Source: Bacillus sp. FJAT-42315 (lineage in GTDB: Bacteria; Bacillota; Bacilli; Bacillales; Domibacillaceae). Taken from it: 64,000 bases of DNA. The notes beneath the pieces were generated by a model. It did not search any database and was not told the origin of the DNA. It was given only the letters and a program-made list of their open reading frames with translations. Shown here one piece after another: positions 54,329 through 63,866 of this stretch. Each line of letters begins with the position of its first letter. The stretch's first letter is position 1. The translations under genes were made by a program, and so were the position numbers. The stretch is taken from assembly GCF_002797375.1 (NCBI RefSeq), contig NZ_KZ454941.1, forward strand, positions 2,218,795 through 2,282,794. The letters are read 5' to 3'.

Positions 54329-56755
54329 TTATTGTTGTGGATCAATCAACGGCCACACTCTTGTGACTACACCACTTTCTTTTTCATCAACAACAAAGGA
54401 ACCATTAGAATAACGATCGCTCTTTTTTAACGAGTGAAAATCAAATGTTTCAGTTTGACCTTTTTCTGTTTGTAACACCATTTTTTCTATAGACTCGACC
54501 CATTCTACTCCGACGACACGATGAGGATTCGTTTTTAATTCACGAAGCATGACGACTCCCCGAGTGGCTCGGGTAGCGACTTCAAACACAGATATGTCCA
54601 TTTTCTTGACAGCACCTCGTTGCGTGACTAGAATGAGCGCTTGACCGGATAGCTCTTTCGTTGCTTTACCAGCAACAACAAAATCGCCTTCTTTTAAATT
54701 AATCCCCTTGACTCCCGCTGCTCGTGGCCCAAAGATATTCACTTCTTGCTCAGCAAATAATAAACCGTAACCAAAATGTGTCGCGATGAACACATGACCT
54801 TCGCCATCCGTCAAATGAACATCGACGACTTCATCATCCGCTTTTAAATTGATCGCGACTAATGCTCGAGAATAACGCTGAACTTTATACTGTGACAGCT
54901 CTGTTTTCTTGACCATCCCGTTTTTCGTCATAAACAATAAGAAGAGCGGTTGATTGAAATCCTTCACCGAGAATACAGAAATAACCTCTTCCTCTTTATC
55001 AATCGACACAAGGCTTGCGACATGCTGCCCTAAGTCTTTCCAACGAATATCTGGCAATTCATGAACCGGTAAATACAAGTAGTTCCCTTTATTCGTAAAC
55101 ACTAGTAAAACATCTGTTGTGTTCACTTCCGCTTGATAAAGTAAATGATCCGTTTCTTTCATGCCAAGGTCAGCCCCACCGGAAGCTGAATAAGAACGCA
55201 AGCTTGTTCTCTTCATATAGCCATCCTTTGTAACAGTCACCATTACATCTTCACTCGGGATCATCACTTCTAAATTCACTTTAATTTCTTCAATTTCTTT
55301 CTCAATGACGGTTCGGCGCTCGTCGTTGTAATTTTTCTTAATAGCTCGAAGCTCTGTTTTAATGACAGCTGCTAACTTTTTCTCACTAGCTAAAATAGAC
55401 GTCAACTGAGCAATTAAAGCCGCTAGCTCATCCGCTTCTGTTCGTAAAGCTGTAATATCAGTATTCGTTAATCGATATAGCTGTAAATTGACAATTGCTT
55501 CTGCTTGCGGCTCAGTAAAGTCAAACGATTGCATTAAATTTTGTTTCGCGTCTTTCTTGTCTTTAGATGCTCGGATCGTTGCAATCACTTCATCTAAAAT
55601 AGACAATGCCTTTATTAAGCCGTCGACAATATGGGCTCTTGCTTTTGCCTTTGCCAATTCGAATTCAGAACGTTTCGTCACCACTTCTTTTTGATGGGTT
55701 ATGTAGGTATCGAGCAACTGAGTAAGCCCCATTAACGTAGGACGACGGTTATGGATAGCGACCATATTAAAATTGTAGCTAACTTGCAGGTCACTCGCCT
55801 TATATAAGTAATTAAGAATCCCTTGTGCATCACCGTCTTTTTTCAACTCGATGACAACTCTTAAACCTGTTCGATCCGTTTCATCGCGAATTTCGGAGAT
55901 TCCCTCTACTTTGCGATCTAATCGTAGCTCATCTATTTTCTTGACGAGATTGGCTTTATTCACTTCATAAGGAATTTCTGTGATCACAATTTGCTTACGG
56001 CCACCTCGAATCTCTTCGATGTCGGCTTTACCGCGCACGACTACTTTTCCCTTACCTGTTTTATACGCTTTTTCAATGCCATCGATCCCTTGAATAATTC
56101 CTCCAGTCGGAAAATCTGGACCTTTTATGACAGTCATTAACTCCTCTACTGTACAATTCGGCTTGTCCATTCTTAAAATAGCCGCATCAATGACTTCTCC
56201 AAGTTGGTGAGGGGGAATTTCTGTTGCATACCCAGCAGAAATTCCCGTCGCTCCATTCACTAACAAATTGGGATATCGTGATGGCAACACAGTCGGCTCT
56301 TCGGTTGTATCATCAAAGTTTGGGATAAAATCAACCGTTCGTTTATCAATATCTTTTAACAACTCACCCGCAATCGAGGAAAGTCTTGCTTCTGTATAAC
56401 GCATCGCTGCTGGAGGATCGCCATCAATCGATCCGTTGTTTCCATGCATTTCAACGAGCAATTTTCTCACTTTCCAATCTTGACTAAGACGTACCATCGC
56501 ATCATAGACGGACGTGTCACCATGCGGATGGTAATTACCGATGACATTACCAACCGTCTTGGCTGATTTTCTAAATCCTTTTTCTTGCGTGTTTCCTTCT
56601 GCATACATCGCGTATAAAATTCGGCGCTGAACCGGCTTTAATCCATCGCGAGCATCCGGTAATGCACGCTCTTGGATAATATATTTACTGTAGCGACCGA
56701 AGCGATCACCTAACACTTCTTCTAATGGTAAATCTTGAAATTTCTCTTTCTCCAT
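54329..56755 (-). CDS. parC: DNA topoisomerase IV subunit A
   Basis: An 808-residue subunit that breaks and rejoins DNA for chromosome decatenation. Active Tyr120 lies in AAMRYTEARLS. The quinolone-determining stretch reads HPHGDTSVYDAM. The C-terminal half forms the DNA-wrapping beta-pinwheel with short blades (DVLLVFTNKGNYLYL; FLLFMTKNGMVKKT; ALILVTQRGAVKKM). ATG 56755 starts just after the parE stop, so the two are translated together. Confidence 0.97.
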   Translation of the reverse strand: MEKEKFQDLPLEEVLGDRFGRYSKYIIQERALPDARDGLKPVQRRILYAMYAEGNTQEKGFRKSAKTVGNVIGNYHPHGDTSVYDAMVRLSQDWKVRKLLVEMHGNNGSIDGDPPAAMRYTEARLSSIAGELLKDIDKRTVDFIPNFDDTTEEPTVLPSRYPNLLVNGATGISAGYATEIPPHQLGEVIDAAILRMDKPNCTVEELMTVIKGPDFPTGGIIQGIDGIEKAYKTGKGKVVVRGKADIEEIRGGRKQIVITEIPYEVNKANLVKKIDELRLDRKVEGISEIRDETDRTGLRVVIELKKDGDAQGILNYLYKASDLQVSYNFNMVAIHNRRPTLMGLTQLLDTYITHQKEVVTKRSEFELAKAKARAHIVDGLIKALSILDEVIATIRASKDKKDAKQNLMQSFDFTEPQAEAIVNLQLYRLTNTDITALRTEADELAALIAQLTSILASEKKLAAVIKTELRAIKKNYNDERRTVIEKEIEEIKVNLEVMIPSEDVMVTVTKDGYMKRTSLRSYSASGGADLGMKETDHLLYQAEVNTTDVLLVFTNKGNYLYLPVHELPDIRWKDLGQHVASLVSIDKEEEVISVFSVKDFNQPLFLLFMTKNGMVKKTELSQYKVQRYSRALVAINLKADDEVVDVHLTDGEGHVFIATHFGYGLLFAEQEVNIFGPRAAGVKGINLKEGDFVVAGKATKELSGQALILVTQRGAVKKMDISVFEVATRATRGVVMLRELKTNPHRVVGVEWVESIEKMVLQTEKGQTETFDFHSLKKSDRYSNGSFVVDEKESGVVTRVWPLIDPQQ

Positions 56756-56759
56756 TTAG

Positions 56760-58730
56760 TTATTCCTCCTCGCCGATTGAAAGATTCTCGTTTTCTAAAA
56801 TGTTGCCATCCTCTTCCATGCCGAACGCAACATTCGATTCAATCCACTTGCGGCGCGGTTCAACTTTATCACCCATTAACGTGGTGATTCGACGTTCCGC
56901 TCTTGCGGCATCATCGATTAAGACACGAATTAACGTTCTCGTTTCAGGATTCATCGTCGTCTCCCACAGTTGATCGGCATTCATCTCACCTAAACCTTTA
57001 TAACGCTGAAGCATGCAGCCTCTTCCTACTCTTTTCATCGTTTCATCGAGCTCATCATCGGTCCATGCATATTCAACGACTTCTTTTTTGCCGCTTCCTT
57101 TACTTACTTTATAAAGGGGCGGAAGGGCAATATACACTTTCCCCGCTTCGATCAAAGGTTTCATATAACGGTAAAAGAACGTTAACAACAACACTTGAAT
57201 ATGCGCACCATCTGTATCGGCATCGGTCATAATAATGACTTTATCGTAATTAGCATCTTCCACCGCAAATTCTGGCCCAACTCCGGCACCAATCGCATGA
57301 ATAATCGTGTTGATTTCTTCATTTTTAAAAATATCAGCGAGTTTCGCTTTTTCTGTGTTGATCACTTTCCCTCGAAGTGGCAACACCGCCTGGAAACGAC
57401 GGTCACGACCTTGCTTCGCCGAACCACCTGCTGAATCTCCCTCCACTAAATACAATTCATTTTTTTGTGGATTTCTTGATTGTGCTGGCGTCAACTTTCC
57501 TGAAAGAACCGCTTCATTTTTTTTGCGCTTTTTGCCATTGCGGGCATCTTCTCTCGCTTTACGCGCTGCTTCTCTCGCTTGAGCGGCTTTTACCGCCTTT
57601 TTAATTAATAGCGAACTAATATCAGGATTTTCTTCAAGAAAATAAGACAGCTGAGCAGAAACCACTTGATCAACAGCCGAACGAGCCTCACTCGTCCCTA
57701 GCTTCCCTTTCGTCTGCCCCTCAAATTGTAAAAGCTCTTCAGGAATTCTAACAGAGATAATCGCTGATAGACCTTCCCTAATATCCGTTCCTTCAAGATT
57801 TTTGTCCTTTTCTTTCAATAAACTCACTTTGCGAGCGTACTCATTAAACATTCGCGTCATCGCTGTACGAGCACCTGCTTCATGAGTCCCCCCGTCCTTT
57901 GTACGAACATTATTGACAAATGACAAAATATTTTCTGAAAAACCGTCATTAAATTGAAAAGCAAACTCTACTTCAATGCCACTTTGTTCTCCAGCGAACG
58001 AAGCAACTGGATGTAACGTGTCCTTTTCTTCATTTAAATATTTGACAAACTCTTCGATCCCATTCTCATAGTGGAAAATCTCTTCTGCTCCATGACGCTG
58101 ATCACGCAACGTGATTTTCATCCCTTTTAATAAAAAAGCAGATTCTCGTAACCGTTCACCGAGCGTATCAAAATTGTAATTAATCGTACTGAAAATCGTT
58201 GCGTCGGGTTTAAAATGAATAATCGTACCTGTTTTCCTTGTCGTTCCTATTTTCTCTAATGTCGTAACCGGCGTTCCACCTTTTTCAAAACGTTGTTCGT
58301 AAATAAAACCATCACGATGAATCGTCACTGTCAGCCATTCAGATAGAGCATTCACGACGGACGCACCAACTCCGTGAAGCCCTCCACTCGTTTTATAGCC
58401 ACCTTGGCCAAACTTCCCGCCAGCATGAAGAATCGTTAAAATCACTTCTGGTGTCGGCTTGCCCATCTTATGCATTCCAGTGGGCATTCCGCGCCCATGA
58501 TCTTGTACACTAACAGATTGATCTTTATGAATCGTAATATTGATTTCATTGCCATATCCAGCGAGTGCTTCATCGACTGAATTATCGACAATTTCATAAA
58601 CTAAATGGTGTAATCCTCTTGCATCCGTAGAACCAATATACATTCCTGGACGCTTTCTCACAGCCTCAAGCCCCTCAAGAACTTGAATAGCATCATCGTT
58701 ATACTCAATCATTGTTTTTTTTCTTGACAC
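56760..58730 (-). CDS. parE: DNA topoisomerase IV subunit B
   Basis: A 656-residue GHKL ATPase subunit. ATP-site motifs are EIVDNSVDEA, QDHGRGMP and GGLHGVGASVVN. The Toprim part has EGDSAGGSAKQGRDR, PLRGKVINTEKA (ParE rather than GyrB form) and MTDADTDGAHI. Start GTG 58730 is chosen because AAAGGGG lies 7 bases upstream; the frame to 58778 is unsupported. A LexA-like box lies about 45-55 bases upstream, and parE is a known SOS gene in B. subtilis. Confidence 0.96.
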   Translation of the reverse strand: MSRKKTMIEYNDDAIQVLEGLEAVRKRPGMYIGSTDARGLHHLVYEIVDNSVDEALAGYGNEINITIHKDQSVSVQDHGRGMPTGMHKMGKPTPEVILTILHAGGKFGQGGYKTSGGLHGVGASVVNALSEWLTVTIHRDGFIYEQRFEKGGTPVTTLEKIGTTRKTGTIIHFKPDATIFSTINYNFDTLGERLRESAFLLKGMKITLRDQRHGAEEIFHYENGIEEFVKYLNEEKDTLHPVASFAGEQSGIEVEFAFQFNDGFSENILSFVNNVRTKDGGTHEAGARTAMTRMFNEYARKVSLLKEKDKNLEGTDIREGLSAIISVRIPEELLQFEGQTKGKLGTSEARSAVDQVVSAQLSYFLEENPDISSLLIKKAVKAAQAREAARKAREDARNGKKRKKNEAVLSGKLTPAQSRNPQKNELYLVEGDSAGGSAKQGRDRRFQAVLPLRGKVINTEKAKLADIFKNEEINTIIHAIGAGVGPEFAVEDANYDKVIIMTDADTDGAHIQVLLLTFFYRYMKPLIEAGKVYIALPPLYKVSKGSGKKEVVEYAWTDDELDETMKRVGRGCMLQRYKGLGEMNADQLWETTMNPETRTLIRVLIDDAARAERRITTLMGDKVEPRRKWIESNVAFGMEEDGNILENENLSIGEEE

Positions 58731-58771
58731 AAATATTCCCCTTTCTAGCCTTTCCATGGGGAAAAGCAAAA

Positions 58772-58785
58772 CAAACAAATGTTCG
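58772..58785 (-). promoter_or_regulatory. LexA (DinR)-type box upstream of parE
   Basis: On the minus strand CGAACATTTGTTTG, close to the Bacillus consensus CGAACRNRYGTTYG, located just downstream of a TATGATAAGAT -10-like sequence. The remaining part of the 270-base gap shows no other clear element. Confidence 0.55.
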
Positions 58786-58999
58786 TTTTTAATCTTATCA
58801 TATTTTTCATAAAAAGGACATCTCTGATTAACATGCGTTTAATTGGCGCGCTCTTATGTAAAATAACTATGACTTATTGTATGTTTAGCGCGGATTTAAA
58901 TCAATTACATTGCAATAAAAAATGATTTCCCCCTATGCTTCACAGGTGATAATTCCATTTTCCTCTACATAAATTGTTATAAAAAAGGTGGGAATTATT

Positions 59000-59395
59000 A
59001 TGAACTTCAACACGCTTTGTCATCAATACGCTCAAATATTTAATAAGAAGCCGACGATTGAACATGGTGTTTGCTCCGTAGAAATGCACCGCAACCTCAA
59101 TGTAACGATTCAAGGTCGCCTAAGCCGCGGAGAGCTTCACGCCGAAATTATGTTTGAATCATTGGATCATCAAGGGAATGCACTTAATCTTGGAGAAACA
59201 GTCATACTTGAACAAGAAATACCGCTTTTCACCCATGTTCTTGTCAAAAACGGTATCATGATTAGCGCGCTACATAATCATTGGCTATACACAAAACCAA
59301 CGATCCTCTATATGCATTTCCAATCGGTCGAACCGCCCCTTTCTTTTGCACGCAAAGTAGCAGAAGCTTTTCAAGTGTTAAAAGGTACTGAATGA
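59000..59395 (+). CDS. Short DUF1259-domain protein
   Basis: A 131-residue protein. The C-terminal half has ALHNHWLYTKPTILYMHF, followed by AEAFQVLK, the DUF1259 signature (HNH...PxxxFMHF). Typical DUF1259 proteins are secreted and about twice this length; this one lacks a signal and holds a single copy. ATG 59000 has AAAGGTGGG 8 bases upstream. Function unknown. Confidence 0.75.
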   Translation: MNFNTLCHQYAQIFNKKPTIEHGVCSVEMHRNLNVTIQGRLSRGELHAEIMFESLDHQGNALNLGETVILEQEIPLFTHVLVKNGIMISALHNHWLYTKPTILYMHFQSVEPPLSFARKVAEAFQVLKGTE

Positions 59396-59404
59396 GTATA
59401 AATC

Positions 59405-59443
59405 GAAAAAATGGGCCGCTTTTGAAAAGTGACCCATTTTTAA
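59405..59443 (+). terminator. Terminator of DUF1259 gene
   Basis: Stem aaaaatggg(c) / (a)cccattttt with an inner cttttgaaaag hairpin, then T-run. Confidence 0.8.
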
Positions 59444-59542
59444 AAAATACAAAAAAATATCACATCTTTTTTACAAATATGAAGCAAAAAAACATGGTAT
59501 AATTAGGTATAAAGAAATGAATTGTTGGAGGTAATTTATATA

Positions 59543-59749
59543 ATGAAAACCTACATTACCTTTCAAGGAGCAATGGCCATTCGAAAATCGTACAACTTGC
59601 ATACAAACCGAGCACAACTTACAACTACAGCTTTCGAGGCAGAGCAGCACGTACCACATGCTAAACGAAACGGTTCTTTCGCCAATCAACCAAATGCTCG
59701 ACAAGTCGATTCTGATGAATACTTTAATGAAACAAAATTTTTCAGTTGA
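59543..59749 (+). CDS. Small hypothetical protein (68 aa)
   Basis: A 68-residue protein beginning MKTYITFQGAMAIRKSYNLH, polar, with no membrane segment. The ribosome site TGGAGGT lies 10 bases before ATG 59543, and a terminator follows about 50 bases after the stop, so it forms its own short unit. Family not recognised. Confidence 0.6.
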   Translation: MKTYITFQGAMAIRKSYNLHTNRAQLTTTAFEAEQHVPHAKRNGSFANQPNARQVDSDEYFNETKFFS

Positions 59750-59796
59750 CTTACTAAAGACAATTAAATACAACTAGGCTATATACATAAAAATTA

Positions 59797-59831
59797 CCGG
59801 GCCGCCTTTTTATGGGCGACCCTTTTTTTCT
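59797..59831 (+). terminator. Terminator of 68-aa gene
   Basis: Stem gggccgcc / gggcgaccc (imperfect) followed by seven T residues. Confidence 0.75.
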
Positions 59832-59947
59832 ATAATGAGACCAATACCACAAATAATCCAAAAATCCTTCAATTGAGTAGATGCTTTTTAATTATTAACT
59901 AACTTCTATTATCTTGTACACATTATAAAAGGTTTTTCATTATGTGT

Positions 59948-62881
59948 TTACTCCTTTAATGGAATGGTGATACTCATTGTTGTTCCTGCTCCTTCGACGG
60001 AATGAACAGTCAAACTACCGTTTGACATGTCACGCACGCGACGCAGGACATTCGAAAATCCGATTCCTTTTTGTTTTTCCGTACTAGCCAACAATTTAGT
60101 TAATTGATCCGCTGACATTCCGACACCGTCATCGACGACTTGAATAAACAGGGATTTATCGATTTGTTGGATCGTAAGTTGGACTTGTCCGTTTCCTTCT
60201 TTTTCAAATACACCATGTCGAATAGCGTTCTCGACAATTGGTTGAATCAGTAGACTTGGAATGTGAACTCCTTTTCTATTTAAAGCAGGGTCCACTTCAT
60301 AAGAAAATGATAGACGTTGACCAAACCTTGCTTTTTCAATTTCTACATACGCTTCAATAATCTCTAATTCTTTTTGTAAAGAAGCAAAGTGCCCTTCTTT
60401 TCCAGCTTCGAAAATATAACGTAAATAGGAGCTGAGCATCGTTAATAAATGAGCGGCTCGTTCTCCGTCTGTGTAGCAAAACGAAATAATGCTGCTAAGC
60501 GCATTGTAAAGGAAATGCGGCTTGATTTGTGCTTGTAGAAAAGCCATTTCATTTTCTACTGCTTGCGTCACTGCTTGTTTTGTTTGTTCAACCGCATTGA
60601 TGCGAGCCAACAACGCTTGCTTAGTTACAGGTTTTACTACATAGTCATTTGCTCCAGAGGAAAAAATGCTCTCTAATTTAGTTGGGTAATCATGTGTTGT
60701 CATCATAATAATAGGCAACTCTATTAATGATGCTTTTTGTCGAATATATCTCGTTAATTCAATCCCATCCATCGCTGGCATCACTTCATCGATCATTATC
60801 AGTGAGAAAGGTTGTTCTGAATGAGTAAGCTTAGAGATCGCTTCTGGAGCTGAGTAGGCGATGGTCACAGCATATTGCTCGGATAGTAAAGAAAACAAGA
60901 CTTCGGCGTGAATCACATCATCTTCTACAATCAATAGCTTTTGTCGATTTTCGGTATTCTTATTAGAAAAAAGCCATGTATCTTCTGGTTTAGCTAAAGT
61001 AATTGAATCCAATTTTTTATATTCATAGAAAGGAAGTAGTACGACAAATTGAATCCCATTTTCTAATCTTTTGCTATGTAGATGACAATTCATGCGCTCT
61101 AATAGCTCTTTCCCCATTAAGAACCCCGCACTATGATCAGGCGTTACATATAAATCTTCATATTCACCGATTGCGTCAAATGTTAAATAAATATGTTGTT
61201 CATTCATATGTTTAGCATGGACGGTGATCGTTCCATTTACTGAGTAGTTCGAGCATTCTTCCATAATACGATAAAATATTTGAGTCAATCGATCTTCATC
61301 TGCTAATACATTCAGTGAATCTGGAATGTCTTCCAAAAACACAATTTTCTTTCTTGAAAAAGAGAAGTCTAGTAGTTGAGCGATATGACAGACGACCATT
61401 TTAATATTGGTCGACTGTAATTGAAACGAGTCCTCCTGAAAACGCATTCTAGTGAAATCTTGTAAATCATTGACGAGATAGAGCAATCGTTCCATTAGTT
61501 GTTCAATCATATGAAGCTGCTTATTTTCTTCCTTTTGTTGCACCGATTTCGTTAAATTGATCGCATGATATAAAGGTTGCTTTAACTCTTTTGTCGTTAC
61601 TTCTAAAAAGGCATCTTTGGCGATATTTGCTTTTTCTAGCCGTTTACTTAAATTTTCGGCATCTTTCGTTCGATTCACTAAGCGAATGCCTAAAAGAACA
61701 TTCATTGACATAATAAACCCTAACATCCCTAAGCGGTTAAAACCGTTTCTGCCAGATGAAAATAGTTGATCTAATGTGCCGCTAAAAGTATACATCAGTG
61801 TAAAAATAAGTATAAGACATAAAACGGCAATTTCATTTTTGGGTAACACCCATCTTTTTTTAATGATTAACCATATGATACGAATAAAGATGGCGAGAAG
61901 AATCAAATTGATGTAATAAAAGAAAACATATTGCAAATGGGATAGCGTCCTAGCTGGCAACAAAAGTATAGCAATGGAATACACCGCAACGGGAGCATTC
62001 AGCAGTCGCAAATGCTGCATCTTCATCACGGACGGTATCATTTTGACAACAAACAAACTAAAAAGTATGAAGCTAAAAAAAGTAACGGAATCTTGTAGCC
62101 GAAAATAAAAGTCGAAAGGTATGTTTGGGAATTCACGAAGCAACGAGCGTTCGCTTCGTGTCATGATCATTAACCCTGAGCTTATAAAATAAATGCCGCT
62201 ATAAAAGAAGCTGTCCTCTTTTTTCCGAAAAATAAAGATAGTAAGATGATAAATACTTAAAACAAACACCATGAAAATCGCTGCGCGTTCAATAGATACA
62301 TCATCTTGAACATCTTCTTTCATGGTAGTCGCATCTCCAAAATCAATCGGAAACACAATGCCACCACGCGCATTATAAAAGTTCGCTACGTGTAGAGTGA
62401 CCAGTAATTCTTCCGTCTTTGGCTGTATATACACTTCATAATAAGGATTTTCAGGAATCGTTTCTTCTTTTGTTGTCCCAACTTTTCCGACTTCTGCTAT
62501 TTTCTCGCCATTGACATATAGAGTATGAGCGGACCAAATAATTCGCATACGAAATCCAACCTCAGATAAATGAGCAGGCATTTTTATTTTCAATTGATAA
62601 GATCCATATTGTGTATCCGTATCCCATTCCTTTGGCACTAATTGATTGTTTGCCTCTTGATGAAAGGTAGCTGGATTGACATAGTCTCCAGGCGTGAACT
62701 TCCATTCTCCTGCCAGAGAAAGTAATGGATCCTCCTTCGATAGATGCCTTAAATCTAGTACGCCATCCTTTGCTTGTTCCGTCACTAAGCCAGTGTCTTT
62801 ATCGCTAAACACCATATAAATAATCGCAATCATAGTCATCGCGATAAGTAACCATCCCACTACTTGCTTCCACATCCACAT
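59948..62881 (-). CDS. 7TM-DISM hybrid sensor kinase: degenerate HisKA, receiver, LytS-type kinase
   Basis: A 977-residue membrane sensor. After an N-terminal membrane helix comes an extracellular jelly-roll part (7TMR-DISMED2-like; LAGEWKF, QYGSYQLKIKMP), then seven helices (about residues 195-405). A HisKA-like helix has VTTKELKQPLYH with Lys (~431) where the phosphorylated His belongs. A receiver domain (~648-767) has LLIVEDD, Asp698 in LIMIDEVMP and VVKPV. A LytS-type kinase follows: IKPHFLYNALSS (His789), VENAIRHG, DDGVGM, KGIGFSNV. A perfect AGGAGGTGAT lies before ATG 62881 (62875 also possible). No separate response regulator lies next to it. Confidence 0.9.
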   Translation of the reverse strand: MWMWKQVVGWLLIAMTMIAIIYMVFSDKDTGLVTEQAKDGVLDLRHLSKEDPLLSLAGEWKFTPGDYVNPATFHQEANNQLVPKEWDTDTQYGSYQLKIKMPAHLSEVGFRMRIIWSAHTLYVNGEKIAEVGKVGTTKEETIPENPYYEVYIQPKTEELLVTLHVANFYNARGGIVFPIDFGDATTMKEDVQDDVSIERAAIFMVFVLSIYHLTIFIFRKKEDSFFYSGIYFISSGLMIMTRSERSLLREFPNIPFDFYFRLQDSVTFFSFILFSLFVVKMIPSVMKMQHLRLLNAPVAVYSIAILLLPARTLSHLQYVFFYYINLILLAIFIRIIWLIIKKRWVLPKNEIAVLCLILIFTLMYTFSGTLDQLFSSGRNGFNRLGMLGFIMSMNVLLGIRLVNRTKDAENLSKRLEKANIAKDAFLEVTTKELKQPLYHAINLTKSVQQKEENKQLHMIEQLMERLLYLVNDLQDFTRMRFQEDSFQLQSTNIKMVVCHIAQLLDFSFSRKKIVFLEDIPDSLNVLADEDRLTQIFYRIMEECSNYSVNGTITVHAKHMNEQHIYLTFDAIGEYEDLYVTPDHSAGFLMGKELLERMNCHLHSKRLENGIQFVVLLPFYEYKKLDSITLAKPEDTWLFSNKNTENRQKLLIVEDDVIHAEVLFSLLSEQYAVTIAYSAPEAISKLTHSEQPFSLIMIDEVMPAMDGIELTRYIRQKASLIELPIIMMTTHDYPTKLESIFSSGANDYVVKPVTKQALLARINAVEQTKQAVTQAVENEMAFLQAQIKPHFLYNALSSIISFCYTDGERAAHLLTMLSSYLRYIFEAGKEGHFASLQKELEIIEAYVEIEKARFGQRLSFSYEVDPALNRKGVHIPSLLIQPIVENAIRHGVFEKEGNGQVQLTIQQIDKSLFIQVVDDGVGMSADQLTKLLASTEKQKGIGFSNVLRRVRDMSNGSLTVHSVEGAGTTMSITIPLKE

Positions 62882-63081
62882 ATCACCTCCTATAACCATA
62901 GTATAAAAGATCACTCTCAAAAAACTATCATCTTTTCCGATGAAAGAAAAACTACTGTGCTACTTATTCCTGCTACCTATTTTTCTAATCATTCCATATC
63001 TTCATTTCATGATCTCAAAGTTTTATTATCTTAATTAATCATTAGGCACAACTACATAGGAATCACTTCGTTCAAACACAA

Positions 63082-63104
63082 CAAAAAAACGAGCTAGGGC
63101 TCGT
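63082..63104 (-). terminator. Second terminator downstream of 63.2-kb surface-type gene
   Basis: Stem acgagc / gctcgt with loop tagg, followed on the minus strand by TTTTTTTG. The ~310-base gap between the kinase and this gene holds this hairpin, another terminator and AT-rich sequence. Confidence 0.75.
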
Positions 63105-63157
63105 CTTGGATGAACTGTTTGTGTCGTATTGTGGTCCTGATGGGACATAAGGGAGAG

Positions 63158-63187
63158 AAAGAACCCCACCCTAAAAAGGTGAGGTTA
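63158..63187 (-). terminator. Terminator of 63.2-kb surface-type gene
   Basis: accccacc / ggtgaggt arms with a short loop (one G-U pair), directly after the stop. The sequence is almost the same as the terminator at 63841-63866. Confidence 0.75.
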
Positions 63188-63191
63188 AAAA

Positions 63192-63557
63192 TTATTGTGA
63201 TATCAATGTAACAATTTCTGAATCCACTAAATAAGAATTGCCCGATCCATCTGCATCAGCACTTACAGTAATCTCATAGGAGCCTTTAGCAGGTATCACC
63301 TTACTATTTAATTGGAGCGCAAAATCACCATTTCCATTCAATCCTGTGAATGTAAGTGTATGCCCATTATTGCTAATTTCTGATACAGTAATTTGTCTCC
63401 ACTGTCCGAATGGACCAACAGAGTCTGCAGAAGTTACAGTAATTTCACTAGGTAATTGAATTGTAAGTGTGCCATTAACGAATGTAGTATTAGCAAAATA
63501 ATCTAACCTTATCATTTGAATTTGACCACTTGAATAAGTAGCACTTTTTGTTACCAT
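63192..63557 (-). CDS. Beta-rich surface-type protein fragment (3' part of a larger gene?)
   Basis: A 121-residue frame from ATG 63557, Ser/Thr/Asn/Gly-rich with alternating strands (NGTLTIQLPSEITVTSAD, HTLTFTGLNGNGDFALQL, KGSYEITVSADADGSG), like an extracellular Ig/CNA-type repeat domain. No signal peptide and no ribosome site precede the ATG. The frame continues open upstream (VPPTLITDGSFWIKDP) to about 63612, where group II intron sequence begins. I infer it is the 3' exon or remnant of a longer gene interrupted by the intron. Confidence 0.55.
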   Translation of the reverse strand: MVTKSATYSSGQIQMIRLDYFANTTFVNGTLTIQLPSEITVTSADSVGPFGQWRQITVSEISNNGHTLTFTGLNGNGDFALQLNSKVIPAKGSYEITVSADADGSGNSYLVDSEIVTLISQ

Positions 63558-63612
63558 CGGATCTTTTATCCAAAAACTCCCATCAGTTATTAGAGTTGGT
63601 GGTACGCTATTC

Positions 63613-63687
63613 TCGCCTTATACCTTCTCTCTATCTCGGTTTATAACGAGCCTACACCATACAGGCGGCTTTCACCGCATACGGCGT
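63613..63687 (-). mobile_element. Group II intron 3' end (domains V and VI), truncated
   Basis: On the minus strand 63687-63654 is a 34-nt element: ACGCCGTATG stem, CGGTGAAAGCCG with a GAAA loop, then CTGTATGGTGT closing the stem. It contains a CGC triad, matching domain V of bacterial group II introns in length and pattern. Immediately 3' a domain VI-like stem (CTCGTTATA / TATAAGGCGAG) follows. No intron-encoded reverse transcriptase is present between here and the next gene (~170 bases), so it is a 5'-truncated remnant. Confidence 0.7.
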
Positions 63688-63840
63688 GCCATCTGCAATA
63701 GTTCTATTTTCTTATTTCCCCTGCGTTTAATTTATCAGTAGAAACTCTACAAAAACTCTCAAACTTTCTTAAACATAAAAAATAATGCCTACTCTTCAGT
63801 AGTGTTTGCTTGTGTCGCATTATCGTCCGAATGTGTAAGA

Positions 63841-63866
63841 AAAAACCCCACCAAATGGTGAGGTTA
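63841..63866 (-). terminator. Terminator of right-edge surface-type gene
   Basis: aaccccacc / ggtgaggtt arms around aaat, minus-strand T-run TTTTTTC. A near copy of the terminator at 63158-63187. Confidence 0.8.

Noticed and set aside
56480-56530. ParC quinolone-determining residues (Thr81, Asp85) as possible resistance changes
   Set aside because: Thr and Asp at these places can be natural in Bacillaceae; nothing in the sequence shows resistance.
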